Under the pieces are notes generated by a model. The model saw only the letters and a program-made list of their open reading frames with translations, had not been told where the DNA came from and made no database searches. From NCBI GenBank assembly GCA_045110475.1, contig JBGCGC010000005.1, positions 62,001 to 126,000 of the forward strand: a stretch of DNA of 64,000 bases, read 5' to 3'. Position numbers and translations under genes: made by a program. Shown in pieces: positions 1 through 8,036 of the stretch (position 1 is its first letter; the number at the start of each line of letters is the position of its first letter). Source of the stretch: Granulosicoccus sp045110475 (GTDB lineage: Bacteria; Pseudomonadota; Gammaproteobacteria; Granulosicoccales; Granulosicoccaceae).

Positions 1-43
1 CCATTCACTTTCAAGCAGCTGGAAGAGCAAACGCAGAAGGCGC

Positions 44-1078
44 GTGATCCGCGGGCGTATTGCCGTTGTATCCCTGCTGGTGGGAACTATACTCACTGAG
101 CTGTTTCCCATAGACGGCGTCAACGTACTGGTGCAAGGGCTCGCGATCGCAGCAGCAGTGATGATTCCCGGCTGTCTGATACACTGGTACCTGTCAATGC
201 GCTACAGTGAAAGTCGCGAAGAGAAGAGTTCGCGGCGCTCGCGACGATCTGATGAAGCGCTTTCCATGGTGGCAAACGAGGCCTCTTTCGTGAAAAAGGA
301 ACCATCCGAACATACCGTTTCGTCTGCAACACCTGCAAACGATAGTCCGAAAGCACCCGACCTGAAACTGGTCGACGGCACCCCATCGGCATCGGCAGTG
401 GCTCCCGCTGTAGCGGCGGTAGCGACATCCACGGTAGCGATGGCAGCGGCCGCAAAGACATCGGTAAAGTCGTCTGTCGCGACCGCAATAAAACCAGACA
501 ACAGCAATATCGCTCGCGCAAGCCGGGACGAGGTGCGCGAACACCTGGCAAAAGTAGCCGATAACGTACAGTCCCACGATCTGGACCCACCAGGCTTCAA
601 GGCGCCGGATGCACCGGATGCCGAACGAAAAGTGCGAGAGAGCCGCGACAAGCGCGTCGCCAGCAATACCTCGCTGATGCCAACCTCGGGTCATCCTTCG
701 GATCTGAGCAAACTCAGCACAGAACAGATTCAGGGACTTATCGTCTCGTTGAGTGAGGACAAGAACCGGCTTCAACGGCTGGTTATTGCGCAGCAGGCGT
801 CTATCGAATCCGAGCGTGAGGCACATGATCAAACACGTGTTCTGACGCGTGATGCTATCAAGGTCATGCGAAGTGCAAGGACTGCCCAGAAACATGCAGA
901 AAAGCTGGCCAGACGGGAACGATCAGAGAGACAACGCATTGAGCAGCAATACACAAAAGTAGCCTCCTCCCTGCGCAATGCCATGTCCATCATAGAGAAG
1001 CGCAGATCGGCTCTTTCATCCAACGACGCGATACCGACGCTCAGTTCAAACATCAAGGTAGACAAGATTCTGTCCTGA
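44..1078 (+). CDS. Membrane-anchored coiled-coil protein, unknown function (5' end uncertain)
   Basis: I do not recognise a family. The N-terminus has two closely spaced hydrophobic stretches (about residues 5-20 and 28-50), then a basic and Ser/Arg-rich segment, a long low-complexity Ala/Val/Ser/Thr region (about 85-160), and a charged, Glu/Arg/Gln-rich C-terminal third (about 225-320) with heptad character, probably coiled coil. This suggests an inner-membrane anchor with a cytoplasmic helical tail. The listed start is a GTG. The frame stays open to the left edge of the window, so the true start may lie outside. Transcription is in the same direction as the DAHP synthase gene 85 bases downstream, but nothing links the functions. 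The gene is likely real because of its length and codon pattern. Its role is unknown. Confidence 0.6.
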   Translation: MIRGRIAVVSLLVGTILTELFPIDGVNVLVQGLAIAAAVMIPGCLIHWYLSMRYSESREEKSSRRSRRSDEALSMVANEASFVKKEPSEHTVSSATPANDSPKAPDLKLVDGTPSASAVAPAVAAVATSTVAMAAAAKTSVKSSVATAIKPDNSNIARASRDEVREHLAKVADNVQSHDLDPPGFKAPDAPDAERKVRESRDKRVASNTSLMPTSGHPSDLSKLSTEQIQGLIVSLSEDKNRLQRLVIAQQASIESEREAHDQTRVLTRDAIKVMRSARTAQKHAEKLARRERSERQRIEQQYTKVASSLRNAMSIIEKRRSALSSNDAIPTLSSNIKVDKILS

Positions 1079-1163
1079 TTGCAGCAGCGGGGTATACGAA
1101 AGGCTTCAGGGGGTGTACCGTGGGCGTCCCTTTCTGATCTGAATATCGAGCGTACGTCCCGTA

Positions 1164-2243
1164 ATGAGTCACAGTTCAACCGTCGCACAGCTTAACCGGC
1201 CGCTATCCAATACCAATATTCTCAGCGAGCAAACGCTGATCTCCCCCGATCAACTACGAAAGAATTTTCCACGCTCCGAGAAAGCCACCCAAACCATAGA
1301 AGCAGGACGCGCCAGTGTCGAAGCCATCCTTGATGGCAAGGACAAGCGCCTGCTGGCTGTTGTTGGCCCCTGCTCTGTTCACGATGTAAAAGCCGTCAAG
1401 GAATATGCAAAGCGCCTGATGCAATTGCGTGAACAGGTATCTGATCGCATCGAGCTGGTCATGCGCGTCTATTTTGAAAAGCCAAGAACCACGGTAGGCT
1501 GGAAAGGGTTGATCAACGACCCCCATCTAGACGACAGCTTCGACATAGAAACCGGTCTTTCCAAGGCTCGCGAGTTACTGGTCTGGCTAGCTGAGCTTGG
1601 CATGCCTACCGGTACTGAAGCACTTGATCCCATCAGCCCACAATACCTGTCCGATCTGTTTACCTGGTCAGCTATTGGCGCACGCACCACCGAATCGCAA
1701 ACCCACCGTGAAATGTCCAGCGGCCTGTCCACGGCAGTCGGCTTCAAGAATGGTACCGATGGGGGGCTGGATGTTGCTATTAACGCCATGCAGTCTGCTG
1801 CCAATCCACACAGTTTTCTCGGAATTGACAGCAAGGGTCAGGCGACGGTCCTGAAAACCCGTGGCAATAGCTACGGCCACATCATCTTGCGCGGTGGCAA
1901 GGGACCCAACTACGATTCCGTGCATGTTGCGCTGGCTGAGGAGGCCATGAGTGCTGCCTCGCTACCACAGCGCATAATGATCGATTGTTCGCACGCCAAT
2001 GCCAACAAGGATCACATGCGCCAGCCGCTGGTGGCGAAAAACGTGGCCACCCAGTTGGCCGACGGTAGTGAGTCAATAATCGGTATCATGCTGGAATCTC
2101 ATCTGAATGCCGGCAACCAGTCATTGAAAGATCCAGCAGATCTTGCTTATGGAGTCTCCATTACCGACGCCTGCATCGACTGGAATACCACTGAAGAATT
2201 GATGATGACTCTTTACAAGACGCTGGAGACGCGTTTCAGCTAG
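1164..2243 (+). CDS. aroF: 3-deoxy-7-phosphoheptulonate (DAHP) synthase, class I
   Basis: Catalyses phosphoenolpyruvate plus erythrose-4-phosphate to DAHP, the first step of the shikimate pathway, in the cytoplasm. The 359-aa length is normal for the AroF/G/H family. Diagnostic stretches are GPCSVHD (about residue 69), RVYFEKPRTTVGWKGL, GARTTESQTHRE, GFKNGTDGG, ILRGGKGPNYD and the metal/substrate segment IDCSHANANKD. Residue choices such as GTEALDPISPQYL and DCSH followed by NKD resemble the tyrosine-sensitive enzyme AroF more than AroG. That comparison is from memory, and feedback specificity cannot be proved from sequence. The start is an ATG with no strong ribosome binding site. The TAG stop lies inside the left end of a long palindromic repeat (2240-2419), so the repeat inserted at or formed the end of the gene. 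Confidence 0.95.
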   Translation: MSHSSTVAQLNRPLSNTNILSEQTLISPDQLRKNFPRSEKATQTIEAGRASVEAILDGKDKRLLAVVGPCSVHDVKAVKEYAKRLMQLREQVSDRIELVMRVYFEKPRTTVGWKGLINDPHLDDSFDIETGLSKARELLVWLAELGMPTGTEALDPISPQYLSDLFTWSAIGARTTESQTHREMSSGLSTAVGFKNGTDGGLDVAINAMQSAANPHSFLGIDSKGQATVLKTRGNSYGHIILRGGKGPNYDSVHVALAEEAMSAASLPQRIMIDCSHANANKDHMRQPLVAKNVATQLADGSESIIGIMLESHLNAGNQSLKDPADLAYGVSITDACIDWNTTEELMMTLYKTLETRFS

Positions 2244-2419
2244 CCTGAATTATTCATGAAATCACCAAATCCTTCCGCATTCCCTTTGTTCGTAGCGAAT
2301 TTCGTTCAGGCTGGGCGCCCCCGTCGCAAATACGGTCTGTATTCCGCTCCTTCACGAAATCCGCTACGAACAAAGGGTCTGGTGAAAGGATTTGGCGTTT
2401 CATGAATAGTTCAGGCTAG
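2240..2419. repeat. Long palindromic repeat, family A copy 1 (MITE-like)
   Basis: An inverted repeat of about 180 bases bounded by CTAG. The left arm begins CTAGCCTGAATTATTCATG and the right arm ends with its near-perfect complement. Pairing continues through a segment containing TTTGTTCGTAGCG in both arms. A second, diverged copy lies at 11926-12104. It contains no coding potential. It overlaps the stop codon of the DAHP synthase gene and abuts the 42-base hairpin at 2416-2457. It may act as a bidirectional transcript end. Confidence 0.8.
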
Positions 2420-2457
2420 GAGTCTGCGGGGCCGCCTCCAGCCACGCAGACTCCTAG
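2416..2457. repeat. 42-base hairpin repeat, family B
   Basis: A short palindrome with 13-base perfect arms (CTAGGAGTCTGCG and its complement) around a GC-rich loop. Very similar sequences occur at 46119-46315 (as the ends of a larger element) and 50314-50355, with a partial one at 5463. Its first CTAG is shared with the right end of the family A repeat. Confidence 0.8.
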
Positions 2458-2494
2458 TGCGATGGTTCCGTTAAACGCTGCATAAAATACCAGA

Positions 2495-3262
2495 GTGCCA
2501 GAAAAAGACTCACTATTTGCAAACCCGTTGGGTGACATCGACCGCTTCAGGTTCAATCAGGCAGTGGTGGATGTGTTTCCCGATATGCTGAGACGTTCGG
2601 TGCCTGGCTACGAATCCATCATTACCCAGTCAGCGTTGCTGGCCAGTCGCTTCGTTCAGCCCGGCACGAACCTATTTGATCTGGGTTCGTCACTGGGGGC
2701 CACTGCCATTTCCATGCGCGATGCGTTGATGAACCTCGAGGCGCGTCAAACACAGCAATGTCAAATACATGCTATCGACAATTCGGCAGCCATGGTAAGA
2801 GCCAGTCGACGACTAGTGGCTGATGCCGCATTGTCATCGACGAGCGCAAGCGTGCCCATCACTGTTCATGAGGCAGACCTCGAAAATCACCCACTGGAAA
2901 ATGCCTCTGTGGTGGCCATGAATTTTACGTTGCAGTTTGTGGACGTGCATGCTCGCGAAGCACTGATGACAAAGATCGCAGACGCTCTGCAACCGGGTGG
3001 CGTCCTGATTCTCAGCGAAAAAGTCGCGTTCCCTGATCCTGTACTCAACGAGCTGCACATTGATATGTACCATGCGTTCAAGCGGGCCAATGGTTACTCC
3101 GATCTGGAGATCAGTCAGAAAAGAACAGCACTGGAGAATGTATTGATTCCCGATACTCTGGCGATCCACCATAACCGACTGATGCGTGCAGGTTTTTCAC
3201 ATGCCAGTGTCTGGTTTCAATGCTTCAACTTTGCTTCGCTGATTGCCATCAAGTCGTCTTGA
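2495..3262 (+). CDS. cmoA: Carboxy-S-adenosyl-L-methionine synthase CmoA
   Basis: Converts S-adenosylmethionine and prephenate to carboxy-SAM, the donor used by CmoB to make 5-oxyacetyluridine at wobble position 34 of tRNAs. The 255-aa length is close to the usual 247. The N-terminal run F-D-E-like (KDSLFANPLGDIDRF), FDLGSSLGA (SAM-binding motif I, about residue 60), AIDNSAAMV (motif II), and the C-terminal block HAFKRANGYSDLEISQKR are characteristic of the family. The start is GTG, preceded by a short A-rich stretch. cmoB starts 10 bases after its stop, so the two are almost certainly cotranscribed. The upstream boundary is the repeat cluster at 2240-2457. Confidence 0.95.
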   Translation: MPEKDSLFANPLGDIDRFRFNQAVVDVFPDMLRRSVPGYESIITQSALLASRFVQPGTNLFDLGSSLGATAISMRDALMNLEARQTQQCQIHAIDNSAAMVRASRRLVADAALSSTSASVPITVHEADLENHPLENASVVAMNFTLQFVDVHAREALMTKIADALQPGGVLILSEKVAFPDPVLNELHIDMYHAFKRANGYSDLEISQKRTALENVLIPDTLAIHHNRLMRAGFSHASVWFQCFNFASLIAIKSS

Positions 3263-3272
3263 AATAAAGCTC

Positions 3273-4262
3273 GTGTCTATCTATGACTTTAATGGTGCTG
3301 CCTTTATCGAGGCGCTTCAGGGTACCGCTCTGCAAGGTTTTGCCGACGCCCTGGTGCAAGCTGTAAACCAGCAGGGACACGCCCTTAAACATGGACACCT
3401 GCCAGCGTGGGAAGCGGCGGTAGCGGCACTACCTGCAACCGATGCGTGTGAATTCAACATAGTCGATGGTGGTATCTCAATCGACTACGGTTGCAACGAT
3501 AACAGTCAGCAGCACTTGAATGACGTGTTGAAAGCATTAATGCCGTGGCGCAAGGGGCCCTTTAGTGTCGGCCCGATAGCCATCGATACCGAATGGCGGT
3601 CAGACTGGAAATGGGACCGGATTGCGCCGCACATCAACGAGCTGGACGGCCGTACGGTTCTGGATGTTGGCTGTGGTAGTGGTTACCACTTGTGGCGCAT
3701 GCGCAAAGCGGGTGCTGCCATGGTGCTGGGCATCGATCCGAGTCTGTTATATGTCAAACAATTTGAGGCAATACAGCATTTCATTCAGGATGAATCTGTG
3801 CACTTGCTGCCCTTGCCGATGGACGCTCTGCCGGGGGCTATGCACAGCTTTGATACCGTATTCTCTATGGGCGTGCTATACCATCGTCGCGATCCACTTC
3901 AGCATCTGCATGAACTGCTTGCGGCCCTTCATCCTTCGGGAGAACTTGTGCTGGAGACGTTGGTGGCACCGGGTGAGGCCAATGAATCCCTGTGCATCGA
4001 AGGTCGATATGCCAATATGCGCAACATTTACGAATTACCGACAGTTGCGCGTCTGTGTCAGTGGATGAATACTGCGGGTCTTGACGTTGTCACGGTGGCC
4101 GACGTCAGTGCCACAAGCCGACGCGAGCAACGCTCAACGCCATGGATGAATTCGCATTCGCTGGCAGAGGCACTAGATGCAAAGGACCCATCCAGAACCG
4201 TGGAAGGACATCCTCGACCACTCAGGGCGGTGCTGATTGCGCAGGCCACACAGGACCTCTGA
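3273..4262 (+). CDS. cmoB: tRNA U34 carboxymethyltransferase CmoB
   Basis: Transfers the carboxymethyl group of carboxy-SAM to 5-hydroxyuridine-34 of tRNA, giving cmo5U. The family block LMPWRKGPFS and the following IDTEWRSDWKWDR are present, then the SAM site LDVGCGSGYHLWRM and SMGVLYHRRDPL, and the C-terminal ADVS, TVEGHPRPLRA pattern. These match E. coli CmoB along the whole length. I place the start at the GTG at 3273, about 329 aa, which avoids overlapping cmoA and matches the family N-terminus. A TTG at 3243 would add ten residues and overlap cmoA. The gene is coupled to cmoA by position. Confidence 0.94.
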   Translation: MSIYDFNGAAFIEALQGTALQGFADALVQAVNQQGHALKHGHLPAWEAAVAALPATDACEFNIVDGGISIDYGCNDNSQQHLNDVLKALMPWRKGPFSVGPIAIDTEWRSDWKWDRIAPHINELDGRTVLDVGCGSGYHLWRMRKAGAAMVLGIDPSLLYVKQFEAIQHFIQDESVHLLPLPMDALPGAMHSFDTVFSMGVLYHRRDPLQHLHELLAALHPSGELVLETLVAPGEANESLCIEGRYANMRNIYELPTVARLCQWMNTAGLDVVTVADVSATSRREQRSTPWMNSHSLAEALDAKDPSRTVEGHPRPLRAVLIAQATQDL

Positions 4263-4294
4263 CGACCGGCCTGAAATGGTAATGAATAGTATTT

Positions 4295-4310
4295 TGTGAT
4301 GAATATCACA
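4295..4310. promoter_or_regulatory. Candidate CRP/Vfr-type binding site
   Basis: TGTGATGAATATCACA has perfect TGTGA and TCACA half-sites separated by 6 bases, the classical CRP-family arrangement. It lies in the 240-base gap between cmoB and the next plus-strand gene. A possible -10 element (TATACT, about 4465-4470) lies downstream of it. Function is inferred from sequence only. Confidence 0.45.
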
Positions 4311-4500
4311 GCAAGGTTAGTGACCGAAATCATCGTGATATCAATGACATACGCCAACAACAACAAATCCTGTTGAATACGGCGGCGCATCTCTTGCACC
4401 AGAGCATTGTGAATTGATGGTGAAATGTTTCGCTCAATAAGCAGCATGGCCTTTCCATCTCGTTATACTTCGCCCACTATCGTTGTCGCTTCGGTGTTAC

Positions 4501-5466
4501 ATGCCATTAGTACAGGCTGAAAGCAGTACCTCCAGGGTTTATAAACCGACGGTCCTCATGCAAACCCCGGAGCTGGAAAACGGCACGCGGCGCATCGTGG
4601 ATGGCGCAGAGTACATCTTCTATAACGGCTATTGGGTGCGCTACTACGAGCCTCTTGAAGAGTCACTGAGCTCACGCAAAACGCTGATAGACAACCTGAC
4701 GCGCCGAGCCTTCCATCACACAGAGCCCGGTATCAACACCCCCGGCGAGCGTCTGGACACGGCCCGCAGGTACTACAACAATCAAACAGATCCGGCGCTC
4801 AAGCGAGTCAACGCGGCCATGCTGGCAGGCGCACTGTTCAACCGTGCAACCGACATCTTCACCGCTATCGTGGAGCTGGAAGAAAAAGGCGTACGCATCA
4901 GCCGCGACAACGAACTCATGCGCGATTGCGGGGACTACTTCAAGGAAGCCCTTGAGCTTGGCATGGAGGTGAGACATTTCAGTGGCGAAGAGGGCATCGA
5001 TGAGGTCTGGGGCGAACCCTTCCGCGCGTTTACCCTGCCGATAACCTCCTACTACGAATCGCGCTTTATCAAGGTGGCTCAGGCCATGGCGGGGATCGAC
5101 AAACTGGCAAGCCTCATGAAAGAGACGTTCTGCCATCGACCAGAATTTTCTGACATTGCACCATTGATCGACTCCTACGCAACGGCAGCCAGACATGAGT
5201 GCGAGACCATGAAGTCGGATGTGCATATTTTTGATATCTGGCCACGGTTTGTCGCCGAAGGAGAAGCGCTGGCAGCCGTCAAGCCGCGCATTCAGCCCGG
5301 GTGTTCACGCGAATGTCAGTACGTCATGGAAGAAGCACAGAAAACACTGGTTGCCGGACGCAATTTGATCAACTGGATTGCACGGGCACGTGTACCCATG
5401 CCGCGAAGCTCAAAGGTCTATCTGGAGCGCGTTGAAAGATTGCGGGAGCGCTTTGCTGCGTGCTAG
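4501..5466 (+). CDS. Conserved-looking soluble protein, unknown function
   Basis: I do not recognise this protein. It has no signal peptide or membrane segment. The N-terminus contains RRIVDGAEYIFYNGYWVRYY, rich in aromatic residues, and the rest is predicted mostly helical with many Glu/Arg pairs. The reading frame opens at a TTG (4483). I prefer the ATG at 4501, and ATG 4558 (MQTPELEN) is another possibility. The end overlaps the GTG start of the MnmD-like gene by seven bases, which suggests cotranscription and possibly translational coupling, so a link to tRNA metabolism is conceivable but unproved. A CRP-like site lies about 190 bases upstream. Length and codon use support a real gene. 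Confidence 0.7.
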   Translation: MPLVQAESSTSRVYKPTVLMQTPELENGTRRIVDGAEYIFYNGYWVRYYEPLEESLSSRKTLIDNLTRRAFHHTEPGINTPGERLDTARRYYNNQTDPALKRVNAAMLAGALFNRATDIFTAIVELEEKGVRISRDNELMRDCGDYFKEALELGMEVRHFSGEEGIDEVWGEPFRAFTLPITSYYESRFIKVAQAMAGIDKLASLMKETFCHRPEFSDIAPLIDSYATAARHECETMKSDVHIFDIWPRFVAEGEALAAVKPRIQPGCSRECQYVMEEAQKTLVAGRNLINWIARARVPMPRSSKVYLERVERLRERFAAC

Positions 5467-6203
5467 GAGCCTGCGCATCAGAAAGCGATCATGCCGTGCA
5501 TCTCACCGAGGACGGATCCTGCACAGTTTCCAGCCAGCGCTACGGTGAAACCTATCATTCAACCTTTGGAGCCCTGACTGAGGCTCAACATGTCTTTCTC
5601 GACGCGACAGGCGTTAGCGAACGGCTTATAGCCGGTCTGCCAACACGAGTCCTGGAGATCGGGTTTGGGCTGGGACTCAATACCTTGCTCACCGCAGACC
5701 TTGCGCGCAAGCATGGCACGCCGCTTGTCTACCATTCGTTTGAACACGATCTGGTAACGACACCACTAATACGCAGTCTTGGTTATGCGACGCTGATTTC
5801 AGACACGGCAGTGCACGATGCCCTGCTCGACGCCGTGACCGCACTGCACGCGCTCAGTGCCGTTCCCGCGCAAGCATCCCTCAGTCATCACTGTTTGCTA
5901 AGCGATGACATTCAACTCAGTCTTCATTATGGAGATGCGTCGACGGCCAATCTTCAAACACTGGGTGAGACTAATTTTCATGCGATCTATCTGGACGCAT
6001 TCAGTCCGGATACCAATGCAGAATGCTGGGATCCTGTGTTTATTGCCTCATTGGCTGGCGTGCTGGCCGAGGATGGCTGCCTGAGCACATATTCTGCGAA
6101 AGGGAGTGTCCGCCGTGCGATGCTGGCAGCGGGCCTTGTCGTCAAAAAATTGCCAGGGCCACCGGGAAAACGCGAGATGTTGCTGGGCACCAGAGTCAGC
6201 TGA
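5460..6203 (+). CDS. mnmD: MnmD-like tRNA (mnm5s2U34) methyltransferase, stand-alone
   Basis: Probable SAM-dependent methyltransferase of the DUF752/MnmC-N family, which methylates the aminomethyl group at wobble uridine 34. Supporting stretches are GETYHSTFGALTEAQHVFL (substrate-side motif), LEIGFGLGLNTLL (SAM motif I, about residue 63), FEHD, and YLDAFSPDTNAECWDP, the hallmark D-F-P with N-x-x-W. The FAD-dependent oxidase half of enterobacterial MnmC is absent, as in stand-alone MnmD proteins. The listed start is GTG 5460, overlapping the previous gene. Residues 2-12 come from a family B repeat remnant, so the GTG at 5496 may be the ancestral start. Together with cmoAB this makes a small wobble-modification neighbourhood. 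Confidence 0.85.
   Translation: MLGACASESDHAVHLTEDGSCTVSSQRYGETYHSTFGALTEAQHVFLDATGVSERLIAGLPTRVLEIGFGLGLNTLLTADLARKHGTPLVYHSFEHDLVTTPLIRSLGYATLISDTAVHDALLDAVTALHALSAVPAQASLSHHCLLSDDIQLSLHYGDASTANLQTLGETNFHAIYLDAFSPDTNAECWDPVFIASLAGVLAEDGCLSTYSAKGSVRRAMLAAGLVVKKLPGPPGKREMLLGTRVS
5463..5490. repeat. Remnant of family B repeat end inside a gene start
   Basis: CTAGGAGCCTGCGC followed shortly by AGAAAGCGATC matches the left end of the larger element at 46119 (CTAGGAGTCTGCGC, later AGAAAGCGATC). It supplies the stop codon of the upstream gene and the first codons of the mnmD-like gene. Confidence 0.55.
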
Positions 6204-6573
6204 TATCGTCTGTCACGATTGCCCGATTTTCACGATGCTAATGCTATAAGGACACCAACTGTGAGTGATCAGGCGTCTATACTTACCGGCTATATCGCCC
6301 ACTGCAGGAAACGTGACACTGGAAGTTTAAAATTGTGCAACTTTGACATTGGATAACAGAAATAGCGCTGAATTGTATGGCACGATTCCCGCTCGTTATT
6401 ATTTGTGATGGCGCGGAGTGTCAGCCCGGTCACGTTAAACTACACGGATAAGTTTTTAATTGCGCACGCAGTGGCTAACATCACCGCTTGTGAAGTATTG
6501 GCAGCTCAGGTAACAGGCCAGAGGTTGCGCCAGTGCCGCCCACTTGGGCAGGCATATTTAAACAGGACAGATA
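6204..6573 (+). other. Intergenic region upstream of ugd
   Basis: No convincing gene is present. An open frame from 6405 runs into ugd out of frame and looks spurious. The region is more AT-rich than its surroundings, as expected for a promoter region of ugd. The sequence AACAGGACAGATA just before the ugd ATG gives a good AGGA ribosome binding site. I could not fix a promoter with confidence. Confidence 0.5.
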
Positions 6574-7944
6574 ATGAAAATAACCATATATGGATCCGGC
6601 TATGTTGGTCTGGTGACAGGTGCTCTTATTGCTGATGTCGGCAATGAGGTCTTGTGCGTCGACGTTGACGAGACCAAGGTTGCCAACCTCAAAAAGGGCA
6701 TAATTCCCATCTTCGAACCCGGTCTGGATGACGTTATCAAGCGCAATGTGGAATCACAACGCCTTGACTTCACAACCGACATGGACGCAGCGGTTGCGCA
6801 CAGCGAAGTCCAGTTTATCGCTGTTGGCACACCGCCAGGTGAAGATGGCTCTGCAGACATGCAATATGTGGCGGCGGTTGCCAAAACCATTGCCGAGCGC
6901 ATGACAGGAACAAAAATCGTCGTCAACAAATCCACAGTCCCGGTGGGCACTGGCGATATGGTCGAAAAAGTGATCGCCGACGGTCTCAAGGCTCGCAGCC
7001 TGACCATCCCCTACTCGGTGGTTTCCAATCCAGAGTTTCTCAAGGAAGGTGCGGCCATCGAAGACTTCATGAAGCCGGACAGAATTGTTATCGGTACTGA
7101 CAATGAACATGCGGCAGACGTCATGCGCGAACTGTATGCGCCGTTTTGTAGAAACCGCCGTGACCGCCTGGTTTTCATGAGCCGCAAGTCTTCAGAACTG
7201 ACCAAGTACGCTGCCAACTCACTGCTTGCCACCAAGATCAGCTTCATGAACGAGCTGTCCAACATTGCAGACAGGCTGGGTGCTGATATCGAAGATGTCC
7301 GGGTTGGCATCGGGTCTGATCCACGCATCGGCTACCACTTCATCTACCCCGGTTGTGGTTATGGTGGTTCGTGCTTCCCTAAGGATGTAAAGGCACTCAT
7401 TGCAACAGCTCGGGAGAACGACTACGAGGCACAACTGCTGCAATCGGTTGATGCGGTCAATGATCGTCAGAAGCATGTCCTGTTTGAAAAACTCATGAAG
7501 CACTTCGACAATAATATCCAGGGCAAGAAGTTCGCAATCTGGGGGTTGTCATTCAAACCCAATACTGACGATCTGCGTGAGGCACCTAGTCGCGTTCTCA
7601 TCGAGTCCATCTTCGAACACGGTGGTACGGTTCGCGCCTACGATCCGGTCGCAATGAAAGAGATGCGCCACTTTTATCCAGATGAAAAACGTCTGGAGCT
7701 GGTAGGCACCGCACAGGATACCGTTGAAGGTTGTGACGCCCTGCTGATCAACACCGAATGGCGTGAGTTCAGAAGCCCCAACTTCGAGGTGCTGAAAAAA
7801 TCACTCAACAATGCACTGATCATTGATGGACGCAACCTCTATCAACCGGCGCAAGTCACCGAGCAAGGATTTGTCTATGACTGCATTGGTCGACCAGGCA
7901 CGCATAACTCCGCAGTAGAGCTGAAGGCTGTTCAATCAGCCTGA
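6574..7944 (+). CDS. ugd: UDP-glucose 6-dehydrogenase
   Basis: Oxidises UDP-glucose to UDP-glucuronate in two NAD-dependent steps, supplying uronic acid for surface polysaccharide. The 456-aa protein has the N-terminal Rossmann motif GSGYVGLVTG (about residue 8), the substrate-binding NPEFLKEGAAIEDF, the catalytic cysteine segment YGGSCFPKDVKAL (about residue 263), and the C-terminal domain beginning AIWGLSFKPNTDDLREAPS. GDP-mannose dehydrogenase (AlgD) is the main alternative, but the order and wording of these motifs fit Ugd better. A ribosome site AGGA precedes the ATG. A hairpin terminator follows at 7986-8035. The gene belongs with the mannose-1-phosphate guanylyltransferase downstream as part of sugar-nucleotide supply. 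Confidence 0.93.
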   Translation: MKITIYGSGYVGLVTGALIADVGNEVLCVDVDETKVANLKKGIIPIFEPGLDDVIKRNVESQRLDFTTDMDAAVAHSEVQFIAVGTPPGEDGSADMQYVAAVAKTIAERMTGTKIVVNKSTVPVGTGDMVEKVIADGLKARSLTIPYSVVSNPEFLKEGAAIEDFMKPDRIVIGTDNEHAADVMRELYAPFCRNRRDRLVFMSRKSSELTKYAANSLLATKISFMNELSNIADRLGADIEDVRVGIGSDPRIGYHFIYPGCGYGGSCFPKDVKALIATARENDYEAQLLQSVDAVNDRQKHVLFEKLMKHFDNNIQGKKFAIWGLSFKPNTDDLREAPSRVLIESIFEHGGTVRAYDPVAMKEMRHFYPDEKRLELVGTAQDTVEGCDALLINTEWREFRSPNFEVLKKSLNNALIIDGRNLYQPAQVTEQGFVYDCIGRPGTHNSAVELKAVQSA

Positions 7945-7985
7945 AACCTGAAACCGCACATCACGTGCACTGATCTGAACGCAAT

Positions 7986-8035
7986 AGCGCTATGATTGCC
8001 TGACCCCAAACGGGTGGGTAGTCATAGCGCTTTTT
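7986..8035 (+). terminator. Rho-independent terminator after ugd
   Basis: AGCGCTATGA (7986-7995) pairs perfectly with TCATAGCGCT (8022-8031), and is followed by a run of T. The hairpin ends one or two bases before the ATG assigned to the MATE gene, so it would also hide that gene's ribosome binding region. Confidence 0.75.
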
Positions 8036-8036
8036 C

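Noticed and set aside
1..99. Frame open from the left edge to a stop at 97-99, as the end of an upstream gene
   Set aside because: Only 32 codons are visible, and it overlaps the start of the 44-1078 gene. It could be real but cannot be supported.
4058..4447. Minus-strand frame with a hydrophobic stretch
   Set aside because: Half of it is antisense to cmoB, there is no ribosome site, and the hydrophobic part comes from AT-rich intergenic sequence.
6405..6635. Plus-strand frame upstream of ugd
   Set aside because: It runs into ugd out of frame and its composition is not protein-like.
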